Assembly (NCBI RefSeq): GCF_000765825.2
Contig: NZ_JRPE02000002.1
Span: 124,001 to 188,000 of the forward strand
Reading direction: 5' to 3'
DNA: 64,000 bases
Source of the DNA: Helicobacter magdeburgensis
Lineage (GTDB): Bacteria > Campylobacterota > Campylobacteria > Campylobacterales > Helicobacteraceae
Position 1 is the first letter of the stretch, and each line of letters opens with the position of its first letter. The notes under the pieces are model-generated. The model did not search any database, was not told where the DNA came from, and was given only the letters and a program-made list of their open reading frames with translations. The position numbers and the translations under genes were made by a program. This document shows positions 52,353 to 60,543 of this stretch, piece by piece.

Positions 52353-53267
52353 ATGATGATACTACATAAGGCGAGATTGTATATCATAGGTTTGGTTGTG
52401 GGCTTGGGCGTGGCGACAAGCCTTATTGGCGGTGAGGGTGATATAGTGAGTCCTAGCGCACTTAGCCCAACGCCAAATAGCGAGTATATCGCTCCACAGA
52501 TTGAGAAAAGCTCCGCACTTGTGGATTCTACACCTGCAGATTCTACACCAGATTCTACGCTAAATGAAGCTCAAATGCCAATACCAGAAATCCCGCTTGA
52601 ATCTATACAAACTCCACACTCCAAAGAAATCACGCCACCTAAAGCCTTAACGCCACAAGCACAAGCCTCATACAATGCTAATGCACAGCCCTCGCGTGAA
52701 TTGCAAGAGGCGTATAATGCGTGGCTTAATGGGGAGTTTAGCACCGCTATAAGACTCTATGAAAATGCGTGCTATGATGGGGATTTGGGTGCGTGCCACG
52801 CTATTGGGACGCTTTACTTTCAAGGGAGCGGTGTAGCACAAAACTATGCAATGAGTGCGAGCTATTATTACAAAGCGTGTGATGGGGGCTTTGGGCAGAG
52901 TTGTAGCTCACTTGGAATCTTGTATCATTATGGGCTAGGTGTGCGGCAGGACTATGAGGTCGCACTCAATCTCTATCACAAATCCTGTCAAGCCGGATAT
53001 CCTAGGGGCTGTAATAATCTAGGCGTGATGTTTGAAGAAGGGCTTGGGATAAAGAGAGATTATAAACAAGCGGGGCTGTATTATAGCGATGCGTGTTTGG
53101 CACGAGATGATAGGGCGTGTTTCAATATCGCGGAAATGCTTTTTACAGGCAAGGGGCTTAAAAAAGATAAGAAAAAGGCGATGGAGTATTATGGGCTATC
53201 TTGTGATTTGGGATTCCAAGAGGGGTGCGAAGAATACAAAGCCCTGAAACTAAAGGAGAAAAGATGA
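52353..53267 (+). CDS. Sel1-repeat cysteine-rich exported protein (Hcp-like)
   Basis: A 304-residue protein. A basic-hydrophobic N-terminus (about 5-25) is probably a signal peptide. A Pro/Ser/Thr-rich linker follows to about 118. From about 120 there are five Sel1-type repeats of about 36 residues, each with a paired cysteine (for example YENACYDGDLGACHAIGTLYFQGSGV near 132 and YYKACDGGFGQSCSSLGILYHYG near 168). These match the Helicobacter cysteine-rich protein (Hcp) class, which is secreted and has disulfide-linked helices. The gene ends in an ATGA overlap with a second such gene. Confidence 0.87.
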   Translation: MMILHKARLYIIGLVVGLGVATSLIGGEGDIVSPSALSPTPNSEYIAPQIEKSSALVDSTPADSTPDSTLNEAQMPIPEIPLESIQTPHSKEITPPKALTPQAQASYNANAQPSRELQEAYNAWLNGEFSTAIRLYENACYDGDLGACHAIGTLYFQGSGVAQNYAMSASYYYKACDGGFGQSCSSLGILYHYGLGVRQDYEVALNLYHKSCQAGYPRGCNNLGVMFEEGLGIKRDYKQAGLYYSDACLARDDRACFNIAEMLFTGKGLKKDKKKAMEYYGLSCDLGFQEGCEEYKALKLKEKR

Positions 53268-53872
53268 GAATCTTGTTGATATTAAGTGCGGCTTGTGCCG
53301 TTGTATTTGGGGCGTGGCTAGCTGATGAAAATATGAATAACTATGAAAGTTCAGATATGAAAAAGAAAGTGGCGGAGTATCTACAAAACTGCGATAATGG
53401 CTCTATGGGGGATTGCTACTTTGTCGCATACGAATATATGAAAGGCGAAAATGGGCTGCAGTGGTATAGCAAGGCTGTGTATTATTACAAAAAAGCCTGT
53501 GATGGTGGGGTGCTTAAAGCGTGTAGCAACCTTGGAATCTTATATCAAAATGGGCTAGGTGTGAAGCAAAACTATGGCGTGGCGTTACAGCTGTATAAAT
53601 TCTCCTGCTCACGCTTTGAGCCTGATGGGTGCAATAATCTAGGGGTGCTTTCACAAGAGGGGATTTTTGTAAGTAAAAGCTATGCGGACGCTTTAAGATT
53701 GTATGAAAGGGCTTGTGCTGGTGGGAGCGTGGCAGGGTGCGTGAATCTAGGCGATATGTATGCTAAGGGCATAGGTGTGGCAAAAAGCAGACAAGCGGCT
53801 CTAAGCTTCTATGGACAGGCGTGTTATTTAGGCTATCAGCAAGGCTGTGATTTGTATAGAGAGATGAATTAG
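53264..53872 (+). CDS. Second Sel1-repeat cysteine-rich exported protein (Hcp-like)
   Basis: A 202-residue protein. A signal peptide (MRILLILSAACAVVFGAWLA) is followed by four Sel1-type repeats with paired cysteines, such as YYKKACDGGVLKACSNLGILYQNGLGV and YERACAGGSVAGCVNLGDMY. AAAGGAGAAAAG precedes ATG 53264; the open frame start at 53225 is inside the previous gene's end. The 4-base overlap makes this a coupled pair. The two proteins share the repeat pattern but differ in number of repeats and linker. Confidence 0.87.
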   Translation: MRILLILSAACAVVFGAWLADENMNNYESSDMKKKVAEYLQNCDNGSMGDCYFVAYEYMKGENGLQWYSKAVYYYKKACDGGVLKACSNLGILYQNGLGVKQNYGVALQLYKFSCSRFEPDGCNNLGVLSQEGIFVSKSYADALRLYERACAGGSVAGCVNLGDMYAKGIGVAKSRQAALSFYGQACYLGYQQGCDLYREMN

Positions 53873-54278
53873 GCTTTGGGCGGATTCTGTGAGTGGGTTC
53901 TAGCTTTGGGGTTTGTGTTTTTATATGGATTGCTAAAGAAGCTACGCTTTGTCACGACTTCCTGCGGAAGTCTCGCAATGACGGAGAAAGCCGTAGAATC
54001 TCAAGCCGATTCAGCAACCACCGCAGTGGCAAGGCACGCCCTTGCCACGCATAAAATCAATGGTGGCGTTTCACTGCGTGAATCGCCTACCTTGAAAGTG
54101 TCGTCGGAGTGGGGGATTGCTAAGGGGGAGAGAGCGACTTCACAATTCAAGCCTCTCCCCCTTAGCTAAAAAAAGAATTTTAAAGAATGTAGATACTTCG
54201 CCTACAGCTCAGTATGACAAGATTCTAGCAAAGCAAGATTTTAGTAAAGCACAAGCACAAAATAGCAGAATCTAAGCT
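53873..54278. repeat. Hairpin-rich intergenic repeat island
   Basis: This 406-base gap holds several perfect inverted repeats: ACTTCC/GGAAGT (near 53959-53973), GTGGCAAGG/CCTTGCCAC (54026-54034, 54040-54048), TTCAC/GTGAA (54070-54082) and a 14-bp pair (54119-54132, 54153-54166). The TGCGGAAGTCTCGCAATGAC style is that of dispersed intergenic repeats in many bacteria. A 97-codon open frame across it has no ribosome binding site and low-complexity composition and is not called as a gene. Confidence 0.65.
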
Positions 54279-54614
54279 CTACTCAATAGCAGCATTAAGC
54301 ATATCTTGGGATTTTTTCAACGCATTTAACTGCATATCTTTGAGTCTTTCTGCTTCACTTGAAGTTTGGGGTGTTTGTTGGTTTTGAGATAGGGAACTTT
54401 GGCGAGGGTTTCTTAGCTCATTTGGCTGCATACCACGGGGCATTTTGACAAATACATCTTCATAGTTTTGTTTTCCCATTTGATGACGGATATAAATCTC
54501 GCCTGTATTTGTGGAATAGATATAAGTATCCTTACCATCAGAAAACATCTCCCATTCCCCAGCCCATAAACCTACGCTTAAACATAAAAACAGAATCTTT
54601 AGAATCTTTTTCAT
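54279..54614 (-). CDS. Hypothetical exported small protein
   Basis: A 111-residue protein with a signal peptide (MKKILKILFLCLSVGLWAGE), a small folded part (WEMFSDGKDTYIYSTNTGEIYIRH near 22-45), and a Gln/Pro/Ser-rich C-terminal half ending in a helical KDMQLNALKKSQDMLNAAIE segment. Its stop is 18 bases from the hairpin island. AAGGGGG-like sequence lies upstream of the ATG. Small proteins of this type are conserved in Helicobacter without known function; I cannot assign one. Confidence 0.6.
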   Translation of the reverse strand: MKKILKILFLCLSVGLWAGEWEMFSDGKDTYIYSTNTGEIYIRHQMGKQNYEDVFVKMPRGMQPNELRNPRQSSLSQNQQTPQTSSEAERLKDMQLNALKKSQDMLNAAIE

Positions 54615-54632
54615 TTTACCCCCTTTGCTCCC

Positions 54633-55241
54633 TTATAGTGTGCTTTTAAGATTATCATACAACGCTAGAATCTGCTCTTTTTTCTCATAAAAGCTATTTG
54701 TATTGGCGATTAAATACGCGCTAGATTCCATAATCACTTCATCAATTTTAAGATTATTTTGCTTCATCGTGCTACCTGTCTCTACAATATCCACAATAGC
54801 ATCACTTAGCCCAACAAGTGGGGCTAACTCAATAGAGCCATAGAGCTTAAGTGTCTCAATAGATAAGGCTTTATTAGCAAAATATTTACGCGTGATATTT
54901 GGCATTTTTGTAGCGATTTTTAGCTGTGGCTTTTGAAGATCAAGGCTTTTTCCACAAGGAGAGCCTACGACAACCTTGCAGCGACCGATTTGTAGATTTA
55001 AAAGCTTTATGACTTCAAGCTGTTGCTCTTCTATCACATCAAGCCCTACAATCCCCACATCTGCCGCCCTATGAGCTACATAAGTAGGCACATCTTGGCT
55101 TCTTACAAGCATAAAGGTAAAGTCTCTATGCTCTAAAATCAGCTTCCTATCATCAAAGGCAAATCCCGCCCCATACAACTGCTCAAACAACGCTAAGCTT
55201 TCTTTAGCGATACGACCTTTTGGTAAAGCGACTTTTATCAT
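54633..55241 (-). CDS. hisG: ATP phosphoribosyltransferase, short form (HisG)
   Basis: HisG joins ATP and PRPP in the first step of histidine synthesis. The 202-residue length is that of the short form, which needs the regulatory partner HisZ; no hisZ is in the window. Family motifs are ALPKGRIAKESL near 5-16, RSQDVPTYVAHRAADVGIVGLDV near 49-71, and the PRPP-site EL-LVGLSDAIVDIVETGSTMKQNNL near 141-160. AAGGGAGACAAG precedes the ATG. It lies between two hypothetical/coaX genes, not in a his operon. H. pylori lacks a complete his pathway, so this supports a different Helicobacter lineage. Confidence 0.93.
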   Translation of the reverse strand: MIKVALPKGRIAKESLALFEQLYGAGFAFDDRKLILEHRDFTFMLVRSQDVPTYVAHRAADVGIVGLDVIEEQQLEVIKLLNLQIGRCKVVVGSPCGKSLDLQKPQLKIATKMPNITRKYFANKALSIETLKLYGSIELAPLVGLSDAIVDIVETGSTMKQNNLKIDEVIMESSAYLIANTNSFYEKKEQILALYDNLKSTL

Positions 55242-55273
55242 CTTGTCTCCCTTAAGATTTTCTTTAGATTCTG

Positions 55274-55894
55274 CTAGATATGCTTCTCAAGGGCTTTTTG
55301 CATACCCTTAAACACAAGCGTATTATCATAAATGGCATTTTCAAAAAATCGTGCGAAAAACTTGCCATCGCCCCCTGTGAAAAATATCTTTTTTGTGCGA
55401 GTGGTGTTTTTTATCATTAAAATGACACTTTTTATCGCCCCAAAGCTTAGGGCATCGCTTGTATTTTGCGGTAGGGCGGAGAGATTCACACTTGGCTCTA
55501 TTTTTATATCAAGCACAGGGGAGATGTCAGCACACATTTTTCTATACGCACTAAGTCCGGGCATAATGTAGCCACCAAGGTGGATTCCATTTTGCATAAT
55601 ATCCGCAGTAATGGCACTTCCCGCATCAATAATCACGCCATCTTGCACCGCCTTACACGCTGCACGCCTATCCACGCCAAGCCCCTTATACTCGCTCTCA
55701 ATCTCAATATACTCGCCAATATTCACACAATATGGGTGCGAGGCAAGTAAGCAACGCTCAAAGCGTTCATTAACACTGATATAATATATAGGTAGATTCT
55801 CTTTTTTCTTGCTTAGGGCATAGGGCTTTTCTTTCCAAATCTTACCATTATGGTAGAAATGTAAAAAAGTGTTCCCCACATCGCACAATAGCAT
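55274..55894 (-). CDS. coaX: Type III pantothenate kinase
   Basis: CoaX phosphorylates pantothenate, the first step of coenzyme A synthesis. The 206-residue protein carries the ASKHA-fold marks: an N-terminal LLCDVGNTFLHFYHNGK phosphate loop (3-19), GVDRRAACKAVQDGVIIDAGSAITADIM near 72-100, GGYIMPGLSAYRKM near 108 and the later FFTGGDGKFFARFF. The ATG shares its A with the stop codon of the upstream lipoprotein gene. The same order with dut and greA exists in H. pylori. Confidence 0.93.
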   Translation of the reverse strand: MLLCDVGNTFLHFYHNGKIWKEKPYALSKKKENLPIYYISVNERFERCLLASHPYCVNIGEYIEIESEYKGLGVDRRAACKAVQDGVIIDAGSAITADIMQNGIHLGGYIMPGLSAYRKMCADISPVLDIKIEPSVNLSALPQNTSDALSFGAIKSVILMIKNTTRTKKIFFTGGDGKFFARFFENAIYDNTLVFKGMQKALEKHI

Positions 55895-56895
55895 TACTCA
55901 AACCTTTTATAAACCTTGTCGTAGAATATACTATCCTTGGTGTAAAAAAGGCTTTTTTTCTTGGAAAGATTGCTTTTATACACTAATGGTGCAAAGTCTT
56001 TGAGACTTAAAGCTATCACATAGCCGCCCTTTTCAAGCGTATAAAGCGTGTCATTTTGTATGACAATCCCACTTAGCACCGCAAAAGGCAATCGCACCTT
56101 ACGCAACAGCTTCAAAGTATGATCAAGCTCCAAAATCTCCCCATCAATGCCTAGCACATACACTTTATCGTTATAAAACTTCACATCACGCAAATCCACA
56201 TCATACTTAAAGCTCTTATCATTGATAATCGCACTCACACGCTTTGCAGTCGCCCCAAGCAGGTATTCACCCTTGGCGTGAAGATAAATGACATTATTAA
56301 AAAACTTATCGCTACTGACTAAAATATCCTTTACAATCTTGTTTTGAGCGATACTATAAATAAGAATCTTACCCTCCAAATCCGGATAAATCACATACTG
56401 ATCATTCATCAAAGGTGAAGCAAGGTAAGAGTTTATTGCACTGACATTTGGGTATTTTTGCGAAAAAATCTCTTTTTGCTTGGCTATATCATAATACACA
56501 AGCGTGTTATCAATAAGCACCATAGCCAACTTATCGCCCTTTAAACTCGCAGTTAGCACACAGGAGCTAAAAGGCACTTTATGGAGATTCTCATTTCCAT
56601 TCCGCACAATAAGAATCTCATCGCATTGCTTTTGTATCGCATAATTATCCCCATCTTGTGCTAGAAACTTATAGCCCTTTTCTAGCACAATAGGCGTTAT
56701 GCCATTTTCCAAGGTAATAAGCGTATTATCCTTTAAAATCGCTCCCTGTCTTGAAACGCTTTGTATGGGCGAACTTAGCTTGTCTTTAAACTCCATTTTA
56801 CCACTTATGAGCTTTGGCTCAAAATGCTTTTTAGAGCTACACCCAGCAAAGATAGCAAGGCTACAAACACACACCAACAAAAAAAACTTTTTCAT
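55894..56895 (-). CDS. Lipoprotein with beta-propeller-like repeats, unknown
   Basis: A 333-residue protein with a lipoprotein signal and lipobox (LAIFAGC, Cys at 19). Repeating strands follow (such as LITLENGITPIVLEKGY, LVYYDIAKQKEIF and LYTLEKGGYVIALS) that resemble a beta-propeller of the WD40/PQQ kind. It sits between coaX and a TPR/single-helix protein gene in the H. pylori-like order. AAGGATTTG lies upstream. A role in outer-membrane assembly similar to BamB is possible by fold only, not shown. Confidence 0.7.
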   Translation of the reverse strand: MKKFFLLVCVCSLAIFAGCSSKKHFEPKLISGKMEFKDKLSSPIQSVSRQGAILKDNTLITLENGITPIVLEKGYKFLAQDGDNYAIQKQCDEILIVRNGNENLHKVPFSSCVLTASLKGDKLAMVLIDNTLVYYDIAKQKEIFSQKYPNVSAINSYLASPLMNDQYVIYPDLEGKILIYSIAQNKIVKDILVSSDKFFNNVIYLHAKGEYLLGATAKRVSAIINDKSFKYDVDLRDVKFYNDKVYVLGIDGEILELDHTLKLLRKVRLPFAVLSGIVIQNDTLYTLEKGGYVIALSLKDFAPLVYKSNLSKKKSLFYTKDSIFYDKVYKRFE

Positions 56896-56903
56896 ACAAA
56901 TCC

Positions 56904-57617
56904 TTAGGGCTTAGGCTGTGAATCTGTGGCTTGAGATTCCGTATTTGCGACTTGAGATTGTGAATCTAGGGCATTTTTAGCTGAATCTTCAAGCCCATAA
57001 TGCTTCAATATCATCGCTTCTGCGGCAAAGGGCGAATTTTCAGCAATAAGCATTAGCTTTTGATGAGCTTCAGCAATCTTATCTTGTTGAAATAGCACAT
57101 AAGCTTCTTGCAAAATCGCTAAATCCCTTAATAACTTGTATTCCACATTTTCTAAAGACTTAAACTCCCCTGTAAAATCCGCATTTTTTATGGCGTCTTT
57201 ATCTTGGATTTTTTCACTTAGATTTAAAGTAGCTACTTCATATTTAGCAAGATTTTTAATAAGCTTATTTTGCGAGTTTGCCAACTTCTCATAGTTTGCC
57301 TTATCGCCATTAGCGTTAAAATACATATACACATCATAGAGATTTGGACTTGCTTTTTGTAAAGATTCTAAAGCCTCTTTGTTTTCTGAATCCTGCATAA
57401 GCACTGCATACGCCGCACTTGCCTCCTGTGCTTTTTGAGCTGATAAATACGAGCTTATACCAAACCAGCCTAGTCCCACAGCTCCGCAAACCACAGCCAC
57501 ATACACATACTTGCGATACCGCCTCCATAAAATCTCCAAGCGAAACGCATTTTCTAGTAGCTTCTCATCACTTTTAAATTCTTCTTTCACGCCCTTTAAA
57601 TTAGACTGCAAACTCAT
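56904..57617 (-). CDS. YfgM-like membrane protein with TPR-type helices
   Basis: A 237-residue protein: an N-terminal cytoplasmic segment (about 1-36), one membrane helix (about 37-55, YVAVVCGAVGLGWFGISSYL), and a long periplasmic helical region with TPR-like spacing, including YKLLRDLAILQEAYVLFQQDKIAEAHQKLMLIAENSPFAAEAM. This is the topology of YfgM/TPR_21 proteins, which act with periplasmic chaperones. The C-terminus is Gln/Ser-rich (LDSQSQVANTESQATDSQ). AAGGAGTTT lies upstream of ATG 57617. Confidence 0.75.
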   Translation of the reverse strand: MSLQSNLKGVKEEFKSDEKLLENAFRLEILWRRYRKYVYVAVVCGAVGLGWFGISSYLSAQKAQEASAAYAVLMQDSENKEALESLQKASPNLYDVYMYFNANGDKANYEKLANSQNKLIKNLAKYEVATLNLSEKIQDKDAIKNADFTGEFKSLENVEYKLLRDLAILQEAYVLFQQDKIAEAHQKLMLIAENSPFAAEAMILKHYGLEDSAKNALDSQSQVANTESQATDSQPKP

Positions 57618-57641
57618 AAAACTCCTTTTATTTCTATCAAT

Positions 57642-58085
57642 TTATTTGCTAACACCTGAAGAGCCAAAGCCAGATTCTCCCCTTTGACTTTCGCTTAACT
57701 TTTCCACTTCAGCAAACACTGCTTGAGTTATTTCATTGACCACACCTTGTGCGATTCTATCGCCCTTATGTATGATAAAATCCTCCCCCGAGTGATTGAC
57801 TAAAATCACCTTAATTTCCCCACGATAATCACTATCAATCGTGCCGGGCGTATTTAGCACACTTATGCCATTTTTTAGTGCCAAACCACTTCTAGGACGC
57901 ACCTGCACTTCAAAGCCAGATTCTATCTCAAAGGCTAAGCCTGTGCTAACTACCGCCCTATCCCCAGCTTTGAGCACAAGCTCATCAATGGAATGCAAAT
58001 CAAATCCAGCCGCCTCTACACTTTGATACTTTGGAATCTCCGCGTCCTTATGGAGCTTTTTAATCTTAATACAAGCCTGTTTCAT
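57642..58085 (-). CDS. dut: Deoxyuridine triphosphatase
   Basis: Dut hydrolyses dUTP to dUMP and keeps uracil out of DNA. The 147-residue protein shows all five motifs: AAGFDLHS near 25, RPRSGLALKNG near 63, GTIDSDYRGEIKVILVN near 82-98, KGDRIAQGV near 108 and the C-terminal RGESGFGSSG. The trimeric form is expected. The gene lies 3 bases from the greA stop and 24 bases before the YfgM-like gene. Confidence 0.97.
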   Translation of the reverse strand: MKQACIKIKKLHKDAEIPKYQSVEAAGFDLHSIDELVLKAGDRAVVSTGLAFEIESGFEVQVRPRSGLALKNGISVLNTPGTIDSDYRGEIKVILVNHSGEDFIIHKGDRIAQGVVNEITQAVFAEVEKLSESQRGESGFGSSGVSK

Positions 58086-58088
58086 AGC

Positions 58089-58577
58089 CTAATCCCCAAA
58101 CACAATCTCTTTATAAAACACTTCTAAAATCTCAAATTCATTTTCTCCACTAGGCAGCATAATACTCACCTCATCGCCCTGCTTTTTTCCCATTAACGCC
58201 TTGGCAATAGGCGAAGAAACCGAAATTAGCCCACGAGAAGGGTTGCTCTCCATTGAGCCTACAAGCGTATAAACAAACTCCTTATCGGTATCAAGATTTA
58301 GAATCTTCACACTTGAGCCAAAGCTCACCTTATCGTGCTTCAAAGTCGCAGGGTCAATCACTTGCGCTTGTGAGAGCATAAGCCCTAGCTCATTAATCCT
58401 AGCTTCAATAAAAGCTTGTTTCTCTCTTGCGGCGTGGTATTCTGCGTTTTCTTTCAAATCCCCGTGAGAGCGTGCCACATCTATCTCTACTACAATCTTT
58501 GGACGCTCCACTTCTTTGAGATTCTTTAGCTCCGCACATAACTTCTCATAGCCATAGTTTGTCATTGGTTCTGCCAT
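58089..58577 (-). CDS. greA: Transcription elongation factor GreA
   Basis: GreA rescues backtracked RNA polymerase by stimulating transcript cleavage. The 162-residue protein has the N-terminal coiled coil with the acidic tip (SHGDLKENAEYHAAREKQAFIEARI near 37-61) and the C-terminal FKBP-like domain (GLISVSSPIAKALMGKKQGDEV). I start at ATG 58577, because GGGGAAAA precedes it; a frame from 58589 would add four residues without a ribosome binding site. First gene of the greA-dut-TPR-lipoprotein-coaX set. Confidence 0.95.
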   Translation of the reverse strand: MAEPMTNYGYEKLCAELKNLKEVERPKIVVEIDVARSHGDLKENAEYHAAREKQAFIEARINELGLMLSQAQVIDPATLKHDKVSFGSSVKILNLDTDKEFVYTLVGSMESNPSRGLISVSSPIAKALMGKKQGDEVSIMLPSGENEFEILEVFYKEIVFGD

Positions 58578-58896
58578 TATTTTCCCCATAATTTAGATTC
58601 TATTTTCTTTGCATTTTTTATTTTACATTTTGGCTATAACGCCCTTTTTGAAAATGTTTTGAAAATATTTAAAAAAGCAAAATCATAGCCAAACTTCGTT
58701 AAATAAACATAAATCAAAGCTTAAATTTTATTTCACCCTTTCATCAAAAAAAGGAAAAAATGCTTAATTTTCTTGCGTTTGTTTTTTTGTAGAATCCCGC
58801 CTCATAGATTTTACAATCTTTACAAGCCTTTTTACTTCATTAAGAGCAATAAAAGAGGGGAATCTATAGAAAAACACTACTTCAAAAGGAGACAAA
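58578..58896. other. Intergenic region with divergent promoters
   Basis: About 320 bases between greA (minus) and a lipoprotein gene (plus). It is AT-rich and has a TAGAAT -10 candidate at 58790-58795 for the plus strand. A tiny frame (MLNFLAFVFL then stop, 58760) with a ribosome-binding-like AAGGAAAA could be a leader peptide but has no further support. No RNA gene is recognised. Confidence 0.4.
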
Positions 58897-59499
58897 ATGA
58901 AATTAGTAAGTAAAAAACTTACTTTAGGTTTAGGCTGTGCGGTAGCTGCACTGACATTTACAGCTTGTGGCGGAGGTGTGCCAGACTGCGATGATAGCGA
59001 TGTGCAAGATGCGGTAAAGAAAATTTACACAGAAAGATGGCTAGAAAACAATTTCTATGGTGCTGTGGCAAATGATGACCACAAAGAAGCAAGTAACTTT
59101 AGCAAAAAAGCACAAGAACTAGTTATGAAAGAGCTCAATCTCACAATGAATAACTTTGCTACAAATCGTGTAGATGAGAAAAGAAATCGCGTTACCTGCC
59201 AAGCGAAAATCGCTGGAGATATGAAAAGTGATAAGATTATTGAAATGCTAGACCTATTTAATAGGGCAGCCGCAGCTAGAAGTTTAAATGATGGTGAAGT
59301 GCTTACAGATGGTAAATTTGAAGACTACATCAAGTCTATGGGAGGTCAAAGTGCCTACGATAAACGACTTGAAAAAATGGCTGATGATTATGATCAAGAG
59401 TTTAGCGACACTCAACACAACCTTGAATACACAGCAAGACGCACAGATGATGGTAATCTTGTTGTTGAAGTAGAAGGCGGTCTCCCCGGACGACACTAA
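58897..59499 (+). CDS. Hypothetical lipoprotein
   Basis: A 200-residue protein with a lipoprotein signal peptide and lipobox (LTFTAC, Cys at 24). A helix-rich, highly charged domain follows, with one DNNF-like segment (ERWLENNFYGAVANDDH) and two more cysteines (PDCDDSD near 30 and VTCQAK near 108). AAAGGAGACAAA gives a strong ribosome binding site. It is followed by a clear terminator, so it forms a single-gene transcript. I do not recognise a functional family. Confidence 0.75.
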   Translation: MKLVSKKLTLGLGCAVAALTFTACGGGVPDCDDSDVQDAVKKIYTERWLENNFYGAVANDDHKEASNFSKKAQELVMKELNLTMNNFATNRVDEKRNRVTCQAKIAGDMKSDKIIEMLDLFNRAAAARSLNDGEVLTDGKFEDYIKSMGGQSAYDKRLEKMADDYDQEFSDTQHNLEYTARRTDDGNLVVEVEGGLPGRH

Positions 59500-59525
59500 A
59501 CTTCATATCATCAAATTTTAAACTT

Positions 59526-59553
59526 AATAAGCCCTTTTCTTAAGGGGCTTATT
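59526..59553 (+). terminator. Terminator after the lipoprotein gene
   Basis: A 9-bp perfect stem (AATAAGCCC at 59526-59534 with GGGCTTATT at 59545-59553) is followed by CTCACTTTCAC, a moderate T-rich stretch. It lies 27 bases after the stop of the lipoprotein gene. Confidence 0.6.
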
Positions 59554-59630
59554 CTCACTTTCACAAGCTCTACCCAAAAAGATTTTATGAAAAAGTTTTT
59601 GCTTATTTTGTGGCACTAGGCTCAATCTCT

Positions 59631-60290
59631 CTAAGCCCCTGCTAGAATCCACTTTATTGCTTCAAGTGTATTTTCACATAAAGGTGCTTGGGATTTTTCT
59701 AATGCTTCCTTTTTGCCAAAGCCACACAGCACCCCAACAGCCTGAATCTTAGCATTTTTTGCCGCTTGTATATCAAGGATTGTATCGCCTATCATATAGA
59801 TTCTATCTCTTTGAATCTCCTTATCCTTATCCAACATCTCCAAAGCCTTGAGTATCGGCTCTGCGTGGGGCTTTGGATTACTCACAGATTCTATACCAAC
59901 AATACCGCTAAAATACTCCCACACACCAAGCTTATCAAGCAGAATCTGCGAGAAATCGCCCCGCTTTGTCGTTACCACGCCAAGTGTCGCAAAACTATGA
60001 GCTAAGATTATGGCTTCTTTTGCGTTAGGCAGGAGATGTGTACCTTGCTCCATTAGCCTACGATACGCCACTCTATAATGCTTCACATACTCATCTACAT
60101 TTTGCTTTTTGACACCATTTTGTAAAAACATAGATTCTAAAGTATGCCCTATGCCCGATTTGACTTGCTCTAGGCTTGGAGGCGTGTCATTCATCGCTAG
60201 ATAGGCTTGAGAGAAACTCGCATAAATGGCTTGTGTAGAATCTACAAGTGTTCCATCTAAGTCAAACAGCAGGATATATTCTTTTTTCAT
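59631..60290 (-). CDS. gph: HAD-family phosphatase, probably phosphoglycolate phosphatase
   Basis: A 219-residue haloacid dehalogenase. Motif I is LLFDLDGTLVDST near 7-19, motif II VVTTKRGDF near 104, and motif III with MIGDTILDIQAAKNA near 164-178. A cap domain lies between motifs I and II. This is the arrangement of Gph/PpaX-type phosphatases; the exact substrate cannot be set from sequence. The ATG is preceded by AAGGAATACAG. It is convergent with the lipoprotein gene and divergent from napA. Confidence 0.8.
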   Translation of the reverse strand: MKKEYILLFDLDGTLVDSTQAIYASFSQAYLAMNDTPPSLEQVKSGIGHTLESMFLQNGVKKQNVDEYVKHYRVAYRRLMEQGTHLLPNAKEAIILAHSFATLGVVTTKRGDFSQILLDKLGVWEYFSGIVGIESVSNPKPHAEPILKALEMLDKDKEIQRDRIYMIGDTILDIQAAKNAKIQAVGVLCGFGKKEALEKSQAPLCENTLEAIKWILAGA

Positions 60291-60443
60291 CTGTATTCCT
60301 TAAGTGCCGAAAATGTGTATTGTAGGGATTTTAAAACCTATACCTTGCTATTATGTCAAACTTTCCACACGCATTGCTAAATAGAAATATATTTATAAGT
60401 ATAAAGATAGAGTGATTAAAAGTAAAATTTTTATTAACTCACA

Positions 60444-60457
60444 TTGACTTTCATCAA
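60444..60457 (+). promoter_or_regulatory. CRP/FNR-type operator upstream of napA
   Basis: A TTGAC-TTTC-ATCAA dyad, one base off the FNR consensus. A TAGAAT -10 box lies at 60481-60486, 30.5 bases from the dyad centre, again a class II placement. The spacing is nearly the same as at nrfH, which supports a shared regulator. Confidence 0.7.
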
Positions 60458-60543
60458 GTAGCAAAATGAGAATCTAAGTTTAGAATCTTGCCCTAAACAT
60501 TTGGATTCCCCAAATGTCAAACAACATTGTTTAAGGAGGTTTT

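Noticed and set aside
53876-54169. 97-codon open frame beginning MGGFCEWVLALG
   Set aside because: It lies over the hairpin island, has no ribosome binding site, and its composition is that of repeat sequence. It stays open by chance across inverted repeats.
58760-58793. Tiny frame MLNFLAFVFL upstream of the lipoprotein gene
   Set aside because: Ten codons, no attenuator hairpin seen beside it, and a promoter -10 candidate overlaps its end.
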